43,049 nt of DNA from Planctomycetota bacterium (GTDB lineage Bacteria > Planctomycetota > Planctomycetia > Gemmatales > Gemmataceae), in NCBI GenBank assembly GCA_016873095.1, contig VGYC01000046.1, forward strand, positions 1 to 43,049, given 5' to 3'. Made by a program: the position numbers and the translations under genes. Every line of letters starts with the position of its first letter. The stretch's first letter is position 1. This document shows positions 24,110 to 35,559 of the stretch, piece after piece. Under the pieces are notes generated by a model, which saw only the letters and a program-made list of their open reading frames with translations, made no database searches and was not told where the DNA came from.

Positions 24110-25359
24110 TTGGCGGCCAGAGTGGGTTGCAAGCGAGCGAAGTATTCGAGCGCGCTACGGGCCTCGGCGAGGTTTGCCTCGGGCAACGGCTCCTCGCCGG
24201 GCGAGTAGCGTGCCCATTCATAAAGCGTCGCCAGGTCGGCGGCGATCTGGCGACGCCGGGTTTCCTCCACGCCAAGTGGCGCTGCGCCAGGTCGCTCTAC
24301 GCCGATTCGCTCCGCGACCGCACGATGATTCCAGGTCGTGGCAGCCCGGCCCAGTAACAGCAACGAGAGGTGATCGAAGCAAGCGACGAATTCGGCGCGC
24401 GACACGACATTGGCCGGCAGGACCGGCCAGGGACCGGGATGCCAGCTCGTTTTCAAGCGTTGGCCGCGGCGTTCCAGCGATTTCCAGGCTTGCCAGAGGA
24501 TGAAGGCGGCTGCCAGCGCTGCCAGGATCCACAAGACGACTTGCCAGCCGCCGGCCAGGGCGCGCGTTCCGGGCAGAGCCGGCACGCGCATACCACCCAA
24601 TGGATTGTCGATCTGCAAGCCGGGCATCGCGATTTGCACACGCGGTAGCTCCGGCATGTTCCAGTCCGGCGGCTTGAGCCATTTGTCGAGATCGGGCAGC
24701 TTCAAGTTGTCGGCGAGCGGCCATTTGTCCAGCACGCCGCGCAGGTTCCAGCCGTCGCCGTTGCCGCGGATGTTGTCGAGTGAACGGCCAATGTCCTCGA
24801 TAGTCTTCTGCCAGGCAGGCGAATCGCGGAGCATGTCGCCGATATTCGAGCCATCCATGTCCTTGATTCGCTCCTTCACCCAGCGGTCGAAACGGTCTTG
24901 CATATCGTCCTGTCGCGGCGGCTGCGAGTTTGGCAGCTGCTGCATCGGCGGCTGCATGGGCGCGACTGCCTTCTCAGGAGGATCCGGCCCGTCCTTGGGC
25001 AGCACCGGCGGCACCGCTTGCTGGTCGATCTGCTTCTTGATGACCTGTTCGAAGTCTTGCAGGTTCTTCGGCCAGTTGATATTGTCGAGCTTCTGGTCCT
25101 TGAGCATTCGCAAGATGTCGCGGAACCGTTCGTCGTCCTTCAGCTTTTCGAGCTGTGGAAGACGCTTCAGCGCCGGCGGAACTTTCTTGAGGAACTCTTC
25201 CCAGTCCGTCGCCTCGATGAGGCGATGGCGCAGCATCGACTCCAGGTCGCCCGTGAAGGGGATCGGCACGTAGCGGCGTTGCGCTTTGCCTTGCTGTGCC
25301 CAGGAGGAGGGTGCAACGCAAGAGAGGATGAGGAAAACGATGAGTTGACGAGCGCGCAT
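24106..25359 (-). CDS. DUF4129-domain membrane protein
   Basis: 417 residues. The signal peptide is MRARQLIVFLILSCVAPSSW. A long helical, Pro- and Gln-rich periplasmic region follows, then one transmembrane segment (GGWQVVLWILAALAAAFILW, ~270-290) and a C-terminal cytoplasmic DUF4129-like domain (FDHLSLLLLGRAATTWNHRA, RRQIAADLATLYEWARYSPG). It is the first gene of the DUF4129-DUF4350-MoxR run and ends in a four-base overlap with the next start. An intergenic palindrome at 25393-25423 lies just upstream. The domain assignment rests on the C-terminal motif and context. Confidence 0.75.
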   Translation of the reverse strand: MRARQLIVFLILSCVAPSSWAQQGKAQRRYVPIPFTGDLESMLRHRLIEATDWEEFLKKVPPALKRLPQLEKLKDDERFRDILRMLKDQKLDNINWPKNLQDFEQVIKKQIDQQAVPPVLPKDGPDPPEKAVAPMQPPMQQLPNSQPPRQDDMQDRFDRWVKERIKDMDGSNIGDMLRDSPAWQKTIEDIGRSLDNIRGNGDGWNLRGVLDKWPLADNLKLPDLDKWLKPPDWNMPELPRVQIAMPGLQIDNPLGGMRVPALPGTRALAGGWQVVLWILAALAAAFILWQAWKSLERRGQRLKTSWHPGPWPVLPANVVSRAEFVACFDHLSLLLLGRAATTWNHRAVAERIGVERPGAAPLGVEETRRRQIAADLATLYEWARYSPGEEPLPEANLAEARSALEYFARLQPTLAAK

Positions 25360-25392
25360 CGGGATGCTCCGTTGCCATCATTCTAGGCGCAT

Positions 25393-25423
25393 CCTGGTTC
25401 CCAGGCTCTGCCTGGGAACCAGG
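25393..25423 (+). repeat. 14-bp perfect palindrome with 3-base loop
   Basis: CCTGGTTCCCAGGC, loop TCT, then GCCTGGGAACCAGG, exact. I recall this GTTCCCAGGC-TCT-GCCTGGGAAC core as a dispersed intergenic repeat in many bacterial genomes, including planctomycetes. On the minus strand it stands just after the stop of the lipoprotein gene and before the DUF4129 start, so it may end or trim the metal-efflux transcript; no T-run follows. Confidence 0.85.
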
Positions 25424-25430
25424 TGAACGG

Positions 25431-25790
25431 TCACTCCGTCGGCTGCGGCGGCTTCTTGCCGTATTTGGCCACGTACTGAGCGGCGAAGCGCTCGAAGAGC
25501 TTCGGCTCGCAGACGAAACATTGCGAGCGCGGGCGGTCGTGCTTGTCGCACCAGTCCTTCTTCTGCTTGAACTCGGCGACCAGCTCAGGCTTGCAGCGGG
25601 CGCAGACTTCCTCCGGCACGCCGTGCTCGTCGCACCACCATTCGCCATGGACGTGCACATGCTTTCCCTTGCCCTTGCCCTTGGCGACGTTTTTATCGCC
25701 GCCCGGCGCATCCGGGATGTCGCGGGCGCAACCGGTTGCGAGCAGGGATGCGGCCAACAATAGCATTGACGATAGCAGTTTCGCGAACAT
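25431..25790 (-). CDS. Small lipoprotein with two Cys/His metal-binding-type knuckles
   Basis: 119 residues. A signal peptide with a good lipobox (LLATGC, Cys21) indicates lipid anchoring. After a Gly/Lys/His linker (HVHVHGEWW) come two copies of C-x2-H-x6-C-x2-C: WCDEHGVPEEVCARC (Cys53, His56, Cys63, Cys66) and WCDKHDRPRSQCFVC (Cys81, His84, Cys91, Cys94), each followed by x-P-E/K-L. The same motif occurs in the adaptor protein of this operon. It is the last gene of the efflux run, 91 bases after the RND pump. A periplasmic metal chaperone or sensor for the pump is a reasonable inference; the metal is unknown. Confidence 0.8.
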   Translation of the reverse strand: MFAKLLSSMLLLAASLLATGCARDIPDAPGGDKNVAKGKGKGKHVHVHGEWWCDEHGVPEEVCARCKPELVAEFKQKKDWCDKHDRPRSQCFVCEPKLFERFAAQYVAKYGKKPPQPTE

Positions 25791-25881
25791 TGAATCTCCC
25801 TTGCGATAGCGGACTTCGCCAGGATTCCACCGAAAATGTTAGTTCGGAATTCTGGCGAATTCCGCTACATGTGTTGACTGA

Positions 25882-28965
<3,084 letters not shown>

Positions 28966-28980
28966 GATGCCTCGTCTGCT

Positions 28981-29121
28981 CCCCTCTCCCTCCGGAAGAG
29001 GGGTTGGGGATGTGCACCTCGCTGCTTGTAGTTACGCCTCCAAGCGGTGAGGCCGCCACTTATCCGTAGCAGAACCGCCTCACCGCCCTCACCCCTGGCC
29101 CCTCTCCCGGAGGGAGAGCGG
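28981..29121. repeat. Intergenic cluster of REP-like palindromic units
   Basis: Between the adaptor and pump genes lie two related GC-rich hairpin units, CCCCTCTCCCTCCGG-AAGAGGGG near 28981-29003 and CCCCTCTCCCGGAGGGAG near 29098-29115. They flank a 10-bp inverted repeat, GCGGTGAGGC (29044-29053) and GCCTCACCGC (29077-29086). Such CCCCTCTCC palindromes are common dispersed repeats in bacterial genomes. Here they sit inside an operon, where they could adjust the adaptor-to-pump ratio. Confidence 0.6.
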
Positions 29122-29125
29122 GATA

Positions 29126-30667
29126 TCAATGTCCGCAGGCGCATCCCTTTCCCAGGTTGGCGCGCAGCAGTTGCCCGCGGAGCACGGCGGCGCCCTTGTC
29201 CACGACGATCTCGCCGGGGACCAGGCCGGCTAGGATTTCCACATTGCGATCGTCCTTCGCCCCCAAACGGACCTGGCGGACGTGGAAGAATTTGGGTGAG
29301 CCCTTGACGAAATAGTTCTTGTCGCGGACGAACACGATGTTGCAGCAGCCTTCCCACTGGACGGCGTCGAGCGGCACGGTGACGGCATTCGGCTCTTGCC
29401 GCAGGATGATGACGCCGCTGCCGAAAGTGTTGGCGCGTAGCTTGCCATCGGCGTTGGGCAGATCGACGCGGACCTTGACTGTGCGCGTCTTGTCCTCGAC
29501 GGCGGTGCTGATCCAGCTGATCTTGCCCTCGCGCTCCACGCCCCCGCTATCCGGCACGAATCGGACCGGCCGGCCTAGCGCGAGATAACGCGAATCCTCC
29601 TGGCGAACATGCAGTGTCAGCCACATGACGCTGGGATCGGCAACGACCATCAGCAGCTTGGAGGCCTCGACGACCTCGCCGGTGACGACCTCCATGCTGA
29701 CGACGACGCCGGCCTGCGGCGCCCGCACCGGGAACAGGTTGGCGGTGGCCACGCTCGCGTCGAGCCGTGCCGCCATCTGCGAAGGCATGCCGAGAAAGCG
29801 CAGGCTGTGCACGATCTCGCGAGCGCTGAGTTTCTCCAGGCCGTTGGGCAACGTGAACCCGAGATTGAGCAGCGACTGCTCGGACGTGACCTGGCGCAGA
29901 CGGGCTTCCTCGACGGCGGCCTCCGCCTCGCGCAGCCGATTTTCCGCAACCACGCCGCTGGCCGATCGCAAACCGGCCAGCACCCTGGTCTTGAGGTGCA
30001 CCTGCACAAGGGCGTTGGCATACTCCGTCTTGATCTTGCCGATGTCGGCAGCGTCCACCAGGGCCAGCACCTCGCCGCGGTCGACACGCTGGCCGACCGA
30101 CTTCAGTACTTCCCATAGCGTCCCCGGCACACGGCTGGTGATGCGCACGACTTTGGTCGGATCGTAGGTGATCTCGCCGTGGGCGCTGACCGCGTCGATC
30201 ATCGGCTTCTCCGGCCGGTCCGTGACTGCGTAGACCTGGATGCCGGCCTTGCTGACCGCCTCGACGGAGGCGAACTGGATGCGGCGCTGGTACATCTTGC
30301 AAATGGGGTTGGGTTCGGCACGCGGCATCAACTCGAGGGCGGCGGCCGCGTCAACCTTCGGCCTGGAGGACGGCCCATTCACCTGGGCGGCGGCCGGAAA
30401 GCACGCCGGGCACTCGCGCACCTTGTGCAAAGCGCACTTGCCGAACTCCTTGCCGCGCGGCATCAGATCGGGATTGCAGTCGATACACTCCGCCTCGGCG
30501 ACAGCATGCTCGTCGCACCATTCCGCAGGCTTGTCCTTCGCCGACCCGTGCCATTGCGAGAACTTCGGCAGCTTCCACCCGGTCGCATGCCCCAGGACAC
30601 CGACCGACGCCAGCAGCGCGAACGCCAGGAGCGTCGGCAGATACACGCGCGCACGATTGATAAACAT
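29126..30667 (-). CDS. CzcB/CusB-like RND adaptor with N-terminal Cys/His knuckle domain
   Basis: 513 residues. A hydrophobic anchor (YLPTLLAFALLASVGVLG) precedes a Cys/His-rich segment: WCDEHAVAEAECIDC (Cys51, His54, Cys61, Cys64) and CALHKVRECPAC (Cys78, His81, Cys86, Cys89), and then a short PICKMYQRR segment like the heavy-metal-binding part of CusB proteins. The adaptor fold follows: VRITSRVPGTLWEVLKSVGQ (lipoyl half), a helical hairpin, VRAPQAGVVVSMEVVTGEVV (second half), and beta-barrel strands. The protein ends GKGCACGH, a further possible metal site. It links the inner-membrane pump to an outer-membrane channel. The knuckle is shared with the lipoprotein at 25431-25790. Confidence 0.9.
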   Translation of the reverse strand: MFINRARVYLPTLLAFALLASVGVLGHATGWKLPKFSQWHGSAKDKPAEWCDEHAVAEAECIDCNPDLMPRGKEFGKCALHKVRECPACFPAAAQVNGPSSRPKVDAAAALELMPRAEPNPICKMYQRRIQFASVEAVSKAGIQVYAVTDRPEKPMIDAVSAHGEITYDPTKVVRITSRVPGTLWEVLKSVGQRVDRGEVLALVDAADIGKIKTEYANALVQVHLKTRVLAGLRSASGVVAENRLREAEAAVEEARLRQVTSEQSLLNLGFTLPNGLEKLSAREIVHSLRFLGMPSQMAARLDASVATANLFPVRAPQAGVVVSMEVVTGEVVEASKLLMVVADPSVMWLTLHVRQEDSRYLALGRPVRFVPDSGGVEREGKISWISTAVEDKTRTVKVRVDLPNADGKLRANTFGSGVIILRQEPNAVTVPLDAVQWEGCCNIVFVRDKNYFVKGSPKFFHVRQVRLGAKDDRNVEILAGLVPGEIVVDKGAAVLRGQLLRANLGKGCACGH

Positions 30668-30677
30668 GACTCACCTC

Positions 30678-30766
30678 CGTAGGCGACGCTGCCAGCGTCA
30701 CCGGCGAATCTCGCCGTACATGAAATCAGGAAGCTTGGAACGGCATCGTAGGCGACACTGTCAGCG
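30678..30766 (+). repeat. Two near-identical 20-bp direct repeats upstream of the adaptor gene
   Basis: CGTAGGCGACGCTGCCAGCG at 30678-30697 and CGTAGGCGACACTGTCAGCG at 30747-30766 differ at two positions and start 69 bases apart. The first copy also contains a short GACGCTG/CAGCGTC dyad. They occupy the 129-base gap between the Cys-rich gene and the adaptor gene. They may be a dispersed repeat of the genome or paired regulator sites. Confidence 0.6.
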
Positions 30767-30796
30767 GCGCCAGACTATCGTATTTGAAAGGAACGA

Positions 30797-31249
30797 TTAG
30801 CAGCGCAGCATGACGCTGCGCAGCATCGCGAAGTGGGAAGCGAAGTGATGTGGGTCCGGTGCATCGTGACAAGCGACGCCGGCAGAGTCTGCCGCGATCA
30901 GCGTGGGGGGAGGCGCGTCAAAAGCCGCGAAAGCTTCGCCGGGTGGGTCGCAGGCCTGCCGCAAGATCGCGGCCAGCGTTGCATCGGCAAAATCCAGGTG
31001 CAGGCAATCACAGGCGTCCTTCCAGGCGTGCGCCGGCTCGGCAGGCGGGGTAGCTTCCTCGCCGGCGCAACATTCGTGAGCATCATCCTGCTCGTGGCGG
31101 CAGGCGTCGTCAGCGCACGCAGCGCACGTCGCGCCGGTGACTTCGAGCCGAACCTCGCCCTGGCGGCTGATACACAACGCCAACCCGGTCCCGCAAGCCG
31201 AGACGGTCTGCGCGACGACAGCCAGCCAGGTTACGGTATTCGCGATCAC
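30797..31249 (-). CDS. Cys/His-rich small protein leading the metal-efflux run
   Basis: 150 residues from GTG 31249; the longer open frame overlaps the histidine kinase gene and is discarded. The hydrophobic N-terminus (VTWLAVVAQTVSACGTGLAL) may be a signal or anchor and is followed by CISRQGEVRLE, a pattern seen in small proteins next to Cus/Czc pumps. The remainder is rich in Cys and His: CAACADDACRHEQDDAHECC, then CDCLHLDF and CHDAPDPHHFASHF. There is no catalytic motif. A metal-binding periplasmic accessory protein is the natural reading. The start is uncertain because no clear ribosome site precedes the GTG. It is the first gene before the adaptor and pump on the same strand. Confidence 0.65.
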   Translation of the reverse strand: MIANTVTWLAVVAQTVSACGTGLALCISRQGEVRLEVTGATCAACADDACRHEQDDAHECCAGEEATPPAEPAHAWKDACDCLHLDFADATLAAILRQACDPPGEAFAAFDAPPPTLIAADSAGVACHDAPDPHHFASHFAMLRSVMLRC

Positions 31250-31401
31250 ACATACATCGTAATCACCGCCGCGGGAGCGGACAAGAGATGAAATCAGCCG
31301 CTGGCTCCGTGCTCGGATGATTGCAGGTCTCCAGGCCCAAGCCGCAAAGTCAGGAGCGGAAACCGCCAGGCGCGCTGGCGTCACGCATTCTGAGGGCCGA
31401 C

Positions 31402-33129
31402 TCAATCCGGTTCCGGCGGCGCTTGCAGGATGGGCAGTTCGGCGCTGGTGGAACTGGGGTCGAGCGCGAACGGGCTCTTCACCGGCAGGCGGAGCGTGAA
31501 CTTGCTGCCGACGTTGAGCTGGCTTTCGACCTCGATATCGCCACCGTGCTCGCGCAAGATCTTGCGGCTGACGGCCAGACCCAGGCCCGTCCCCTTGGCA
31601 CCCTTGGTGCTCATGAACGGCTTGAAGATGTCGGCCAGCTTGTCGGCGGCGATGCCGACGCCATTGTCCATGACGATCAACTGCACACATTCATTCGCAA
31701 CCATGCGCGTGCCGACGGTGATCTTCGGATTGGGACGATCTTCCATGGCCTCCAGCGCATTGCCCAGGATGTTCAGCAAGGCGCGATGAATGCCTTCCGG
31801 ATCGATCTGGATGTGCGGCACGCCGGCGTCCAGTCTGGTCACCAGCTTGACATTCAGCTCCTTGGCCCGCGCTTCCATCAGTTCGACCACGTCGCGTACG
31901 AGTTGGTTTACGTCGGTTGTCTCGACGGCCGGCTCGCGCTCCTTCGAGAAGTTGAGCATGTCCATGACAAGGTCGTAGATCTTGCCCTGGTTTTTCTCGG
32001 CGATGCGCCAGCCTTGCTGGATGAGGCCGTCGTTGCGGTCCTTGAGCCCCATCTTGAGAATCTCGCTGCCGGAGCGAAGTCCCTGCAAGATGTTCTTGAT
32101 GTGATGGGACAGAGCGGCAATGGTCTGCCCGATAGCCGCTAAGCGCTCGGCCTGCAGGAGCGCATGGTGATAGCGAGTCTCCTCGACGGCCAGCGCCGCC
32201 TGGTGGGCCACGGCAATCGCCAGCGACAGGTGGTCCTCGCTGAATTGCGTCAGGCTTTGCCGGGCGGCGATATCCTGTGGCCCGCTTTGCGTGTCGAGGT
32301 ACAGCACGCCCAGCGTCTCATGACGCCCCTTCATCGGCACGCAGATGACCTCGCGAATGCCAAATCGCAGGATGCTCTGCCCGGTGCTGAAGCGCTCGTC
32401 CTGCGATGCATCCGAAACGAGGACCCCTTCCTTGTGCCGCAAGACATGATCCATGATCGTACGGCTGACGTCGAATTTGACGTCGTCGGAGTAATCGTTG
32501 CGACGGCGCAGCGCTTTGGGCTCGAGCTGTCCGGTCTCCGAATGCCGCAGCATGATGCAGCCGCGATCGGCCTGAATGGAGCGAAACACCAGTTCCAGGA
32601 TGCGGTCCAGCAATTGCGTGATGTCGAGGATATGGCTGACGGCCTGCGTGGCCTCGTACATCACGGACAGGTTGGCGAGCGCGGTCTTGAGCCACGGCGA
32701 CGTCTTCTCCGGATGGGCAAGGATGCGGCTGCCTTCGGTCTCATCGATGGTCTTGATGATGGCGCTGGGTAGTTCCAGATCGGAACGGGCGATCATGCTG
32801 ATCTTCTCGGCCAGATTACTCTTCTGCTCCGGGCTGTCGCCCCGGCCGGAGCTGTAGACGAGCATGGTCTGGCCGATGACGATCTGGTCGCCGGCCTGCA
32901 AGAGCGCTTCCTGAACCTTGGCGTTGTTGACGAAGGTGCCGTTGACGCTGCCGACATCGACGAGCACGTAGCCGTCATCGACCTGGCGGAACTCGGCGTG
33001 CCGCCGCGACACCTCGGTGTCGTGCAAGCGGATGCGATTGGCAGCGTCGCGCCCCACCGTGACCTGGGCGCCGGCCAGCTCGAATTGCTTGCCTTCGTCT
33101 GCCCCCTTGATCACTAGCAATCGCGACAC
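31402..33129 (-). CDS. FHA-GAF sensor histidine kinase
   Basis: 575 residues from GTG 33129, chosen for GAGGGAG about five bases upstream; an in-frame start at 33165 is possible. The N-terminal FHA domain shows VTVGRDAANRI, DTEVSRRHAEF and VGSVNGTFVNNAKV. A GAF domain follows (~145-320: RSIQADRGCIML, VICVPMKG, LGVLYLDTQSG). The kinase core has the H-box AALSHHIKNILQG (His about 342), N-box HRALLNILGNALEAM, G1 VMDNGVGIA, F-box IFKPFMSTK and G2 KGTGLGLAVSRK, all complete. It has no transmembrane segment, so it is cytoplasmic. It may take input from Ser/Thr phosphorylation through FHA and from a small ligand through GAF. No response regulator is adjacent, so the partner is elsewhere. Confidence 0.93.
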   Translation of the reverse strand: MSRLLVIKGADEGKQFELAGAQVTVGRDAANRIRLHDTEVSRRHAEFRQVDDGYVLVDVGSVNGTFVNNAKVQEALLQAGDQIVIGQTMLVYSSGRGDSPEQKSNLAEKISMIARSDLELPSAIIKTIDETEGSRILAHPEKTSPWLKTALANLSVMYEATQAVSHILDITQLLDRILELVFRSIQADRGCIMLRHSETGQLEPKALRRRNDYSDDVKFDVSRTIMDHVLRHKEGVLVSDASQDERFSTGQSILRFGIREVICVPMKGRHETLGVLYLDTQSGPQDIAARQSLTQFSEDHLSLAIAVAHQAALAVEETRYHHALLQAERLAAIGQTIAALSHHIKNILQGLRSGSEILKMGLKDRNDGLIQQGWRIAEKNQGKIYDLVMDMLNFSKEREPAVETTDVNQLVRDVVELMEARAKELNVKLVTRLDAGVPHIQIDPEGIHRALLNILGNALEAMEDRPNPKITVGTRMVANECVQLIVMDNGVGIAADKLADIFKPFMSTKGAKGTGLGLAVSRKILREHGGDIEVESQLNVGSKFTLRLPVKSPFALDPSSTSAELPILQAPPEPD

Positions 33130-33225
33130 AGCGGCTCCCTCTGTATTTTGACGGTCTCCGCTCAAGCTAACCGTCTCTCGGGCGCGAAGTCAAGGACAGG
33201 CGTTCGTATGCGGGCAACCATTCGT

Positions 33226-33885
33226 TTACGATCCCGTGCTCAGGACTTCAACCAGCTCAGCAAGATCGCGCAGGATGCGCTCCGGGCCGGCGGCTTCGAG
33301 CGTGGCCAGTTCATCGGAGCCGGTGGAAACGACCCAAACCGTGACGCCGGCGGCCACGGCGGTCTCGATGTCCACCACCATGTCGCCGACATAGAGCGCC
33401 CGCTCGGCCGGGACCTTCAACCATGACAGCGCCTTGAGCAGCATGTCCGGCGCCGGCTTCGGACGCGACACATCCTCCGGGCCGAATGCGGCATCCACGA
33501 ACGCGCGGATCTGCAGATGCTCGAGCAGCTCCTTGGTGAAGGCGCGCGGCTTGTTGCTGCACACGCCGACGCGCTTGCCGGCGGCATGCAACGTGGAGAG
33601 TGCCTTCAGGGCTCCCGGCAAGAGGCGCGTGCCGGTCAGCATCACTGACGGATGATGTTCGCGATAGCAGGCCTGATCGCGCTCCTGGTCCACGCCGGGC
33701 ACGGTGCTCTCGAGGAGAAATGGCAGGCCACGGCCGACGTGGCGGCGCACTTCCGCCTCCGCCAGACCGGCCAGACCGTGGCTGCCGCGCACGTGATTGA
33801 CGCTGGCCGCGATGGCCGCGTAACTATCCGCCAGCGTACCGTCGAAATCAAAGAGAACTGCGTCGATGCCCTGGATGCTGGTCAC
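33226..33885 (-). CDS. HAD-superfamily phosphatase, phosphoglycolate phosphatase-like
   Basis: 219 residues from GTG 33885 (GGAG six bases upstream); the longer frame to 34188 lies over the next gene and is rejected. HAD motif I is AVLFDFDGTLADS (nucleophile Asp13, Asp15), motif II VGVCSNKPR, motif III SRPKPAPDMLL with the conserved Lys, and motif IV ALYVGDMVVDIETA. An all-helical cap lies between motifs I and II, as in Gph and PpaX. Likely substrates are phosphoglycolate or a small phosphate ester. Its neighbours do not narrow this down. Confidence 0.88.
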   Translation of the reverse strand: MTSIQGIDAVLFDFDGTLADSYAAIAASVNHVRGSHGLAGLAEAEVRRHVGRGLPFLLESTVPGVDQERDQACYREHHPSVMLTGTRLLPGALKALSTLHAAGKRVGVCSNKPRAFTKELLEHLQIRAFVDAAFGPEDVSRPKPAPDMLLKALSWLKVPAERALYVGDMVVDIETAVAAGVTVWVVSTGSDELATLEAAGPERILRDLAELVEVLSTGS

Positions 33886-33923
33886 GCTCCGCTCCGAAGA
33901 CTGCGCGTCGCGGCTAACCGAGG

Positions 33924-34391
33924 TTAACCGTGAATGCGTTCGTAGAGGTTTTTGAAATGCTCGACGGCTTCGTTGGGGTTCATATTGAAGACAGCCTTGC
34001 CGACGGTTTGCCAGTGGCCGCGATAATAGAAGAAGACGGCCGAGGCGTTGCGCAGGTTGCCGACGGCAGGCAGTCCCTCCATGTCGCCGCCGGCGACGGC
34101 CTCGAACTGGATGGTGACGGCGGCGAGTGCGGCAATCTGGCCGCTCTGTTTGTCGCGGACAAACTCGACGTGGCTGTCCCACTGGCACTCCTTCCAGAGC
34201 AGGCCGCGCGGTTTGCCGGTTTCCGACGCCGCCTTGATGAACTGTAACTCAAGGCGTTCACGCTGCAGCCTGAAAAGCTCACGAGCGCGCTCGACCTGCA
34301 CCTGGCGGCCAAAGGACCGCAGCGGCCGCCACATCGAGACGATGATCAAGATCACGACAATTACCACGGCCGTTACCAGCCAGGGCCACAT
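33924..34391 (-). CDS. Small single-pass membrane protein, unknown function
   Basis: 155 residues from ATG 34391, with AAAGGAGA five bases upstream, a strong ribosome site that decides the start over the longer frame to 34598. One N-terminal membrane segment (LVTAVVIVVILIIVSMW) is followed by a charged helix (VERARELFRLQRERLELQFI) and a globular part with mixed strands (QIAALAAVTIQFEAVAGGDM, ASAVFFYYRGHWQTVGKAVF, EAVEHFKNLYERI). I do not recognise a named family, but the layout is common in planctomycetes. It lies 37 bases downstream of the TPR-like gene. Confidence 0.75.
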   Translation of the reverse strand: MWPWLVTAVVIVVILIIVSMWRPLRSFGRQVQVERARELFRLQRERLELQFIKAASETGKPRGLLWKECQWDSHVEFVRDKQSGQIAALAAVTIQFEAVAGGDMEGLPAVGNLRNASAVFFYYRGHWQTVGKAVFNMNPNEAVEHFKNLYERIHG

Positions 34392-34428
34392 GCTTGTCTC
34401 CTTTGGGCGGCCACGAACGGCTTTTCGA

Positions 34429-35559
34429 TCACTTACGTTGCCGCCGCCGGCGCAGCTCGCGGAATTGCCAGTAGCCAAAGAGCGTGCCGAGGACGCCCGT
34501 ACCGAAACCGATCGCCAGCGCGCGCCAGTCGACTGTCCGCGGCGGCGCATCGCTGCTCGGATCTTCCACGCCGCTGCTGGCGGGCACGGCCACGGCACGC
34601 ATCGCCTGCAGGCGCTCTACCAGCGCGGGGACGCGCAGCGGACCATTGAAGCCGGCCAGCTCGTTGAAAATCCGCAAGCATGCGGCGAGATCGGCGTCCT
34701 CTTGCTGCTTGATCTCGATGGCCTCTTTCCTGGACCTGGGCGTCAGGCGCCCTGGCTCGGCGCGGGCATTGTATAGCTCACCCAGCAGCCAGAATAGCCG
34801 CGCGTCGTCCGGCATCCAGATGAGCAGCTGCTGAACGACGGCCAGGGCATTGGCCGGCAACTTGGCGCGCTCGGCGGCAGCCAGCTTCGCGGGCTCGAAC
34901 TTGCCCGAGTCGCCGACGAACCTGACGTTGAAGAGATCGTCCGGTGCTTCAGGCAAATTCTTCTCCTTGCGTCGCATCTCGAGGAACCGAAGGCGAAACA
35001 ACTTGAGCAAGGTCTTCTCCGCGTCCTTGTGAAATTTCAGCGCGAGATCCGTCCAGTTCATCTCGTGCAAGATCGGCTTCAGTTCCCCGGCGGCATCGAT
35101 GCTCGCAGGCCAGTTGTCGATGGCCTGTCTGAGGTAATCGATTGCGCGCTGCGGCTCCTGGGCATCGAGGAAATAGGCCATCGCCAGGTTGGAGGTTTGC
35201 AAGAAGTTGCCGCGCTCGCGCAACATCTGTGGCGTGATCAGCTCGATGGCCTCGGCGAAGCGACGGCGGCGAATCAGGTACGCCTCGATACTGAGCCTCT
35301 GGCCCATGCTCCAGTTGCTCGGGAATGCCCTGGGCGCCGTGTCCGCCATCAGAACGTAACGCATGCGCAACGGATTGTCGCGCTCGATCTTGCTGGCGCC
35401 GATCGTCTTGAGGAGAAACAGGCTCTTCTCGAACTCGACAAAATTCGGGTTCCGCGCATCCTCACCCGGCTCGGCGGGATTGTAGATGCCGGCGCGCAGC
35501 GGCGCGTTACCCATGACGAAGGCGAGCACGGCCCCAGTCGCTAGCAAGCGCGAGGACAT
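34429..35559 (-). CDS. TPR-like secreted/membrane protein with C-terminal anchor
   Basis: 376 residues. The signal peptide (SRLLATGAVLAFVMGNAPLR) ends before AGIYNPAEP. Helical repeats with TPR-like character follow: RLSIEAYLIRRRRFAEAIEL, SNLAMAYFLDAQEPQRAIDY, ALAVVQQLLIWMPDDARLFW and GELYNARAEPG. The C-terminus has one transmembrane segment (ALAIGFGTGVLGTLFGYWQF) and a basic tail. The chain is probably mostly periplasmic and anchored by the C-terminal helix. It starts directly after the QueF stop codon, with no spacer, so the two are probably cotranscribed, but no functional link to queuosine is known to me. Confidence 0.8.
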   Translation of the reverse strand: MSSRLLATGAVLAFVMGNAPLRAGIYNPAEPGEDARNPNFVEFEKSLFLLKTIGASKIERDNPLRMRYVLMADTAPRAFPSNWSMGQRLSIEAYLIRRRRFAEAIELITPQMLRERGNFLQTSNLAMAYFLDAQEPQRAIDYLRQAIDNWPASIDAAGELKPILHEMNWTDLALKFHKDAEKTLLKLFRLRFLEMRRKEKNLPEAPDDLFNVRFVGDSGKFEPAKLAAAERAKLPANALAVVQQLLIWMPDDARLFWLLGELYNARAEPGRLTPRSRKEAIEIKQQEDADLAACLRIFNELAGFNGPLRVPALVERLQAMRAVAVPASSGVEDPSSDAPPRTVDWRALAIGFGTGVLGTLFGYWQFRELRRRRQRK

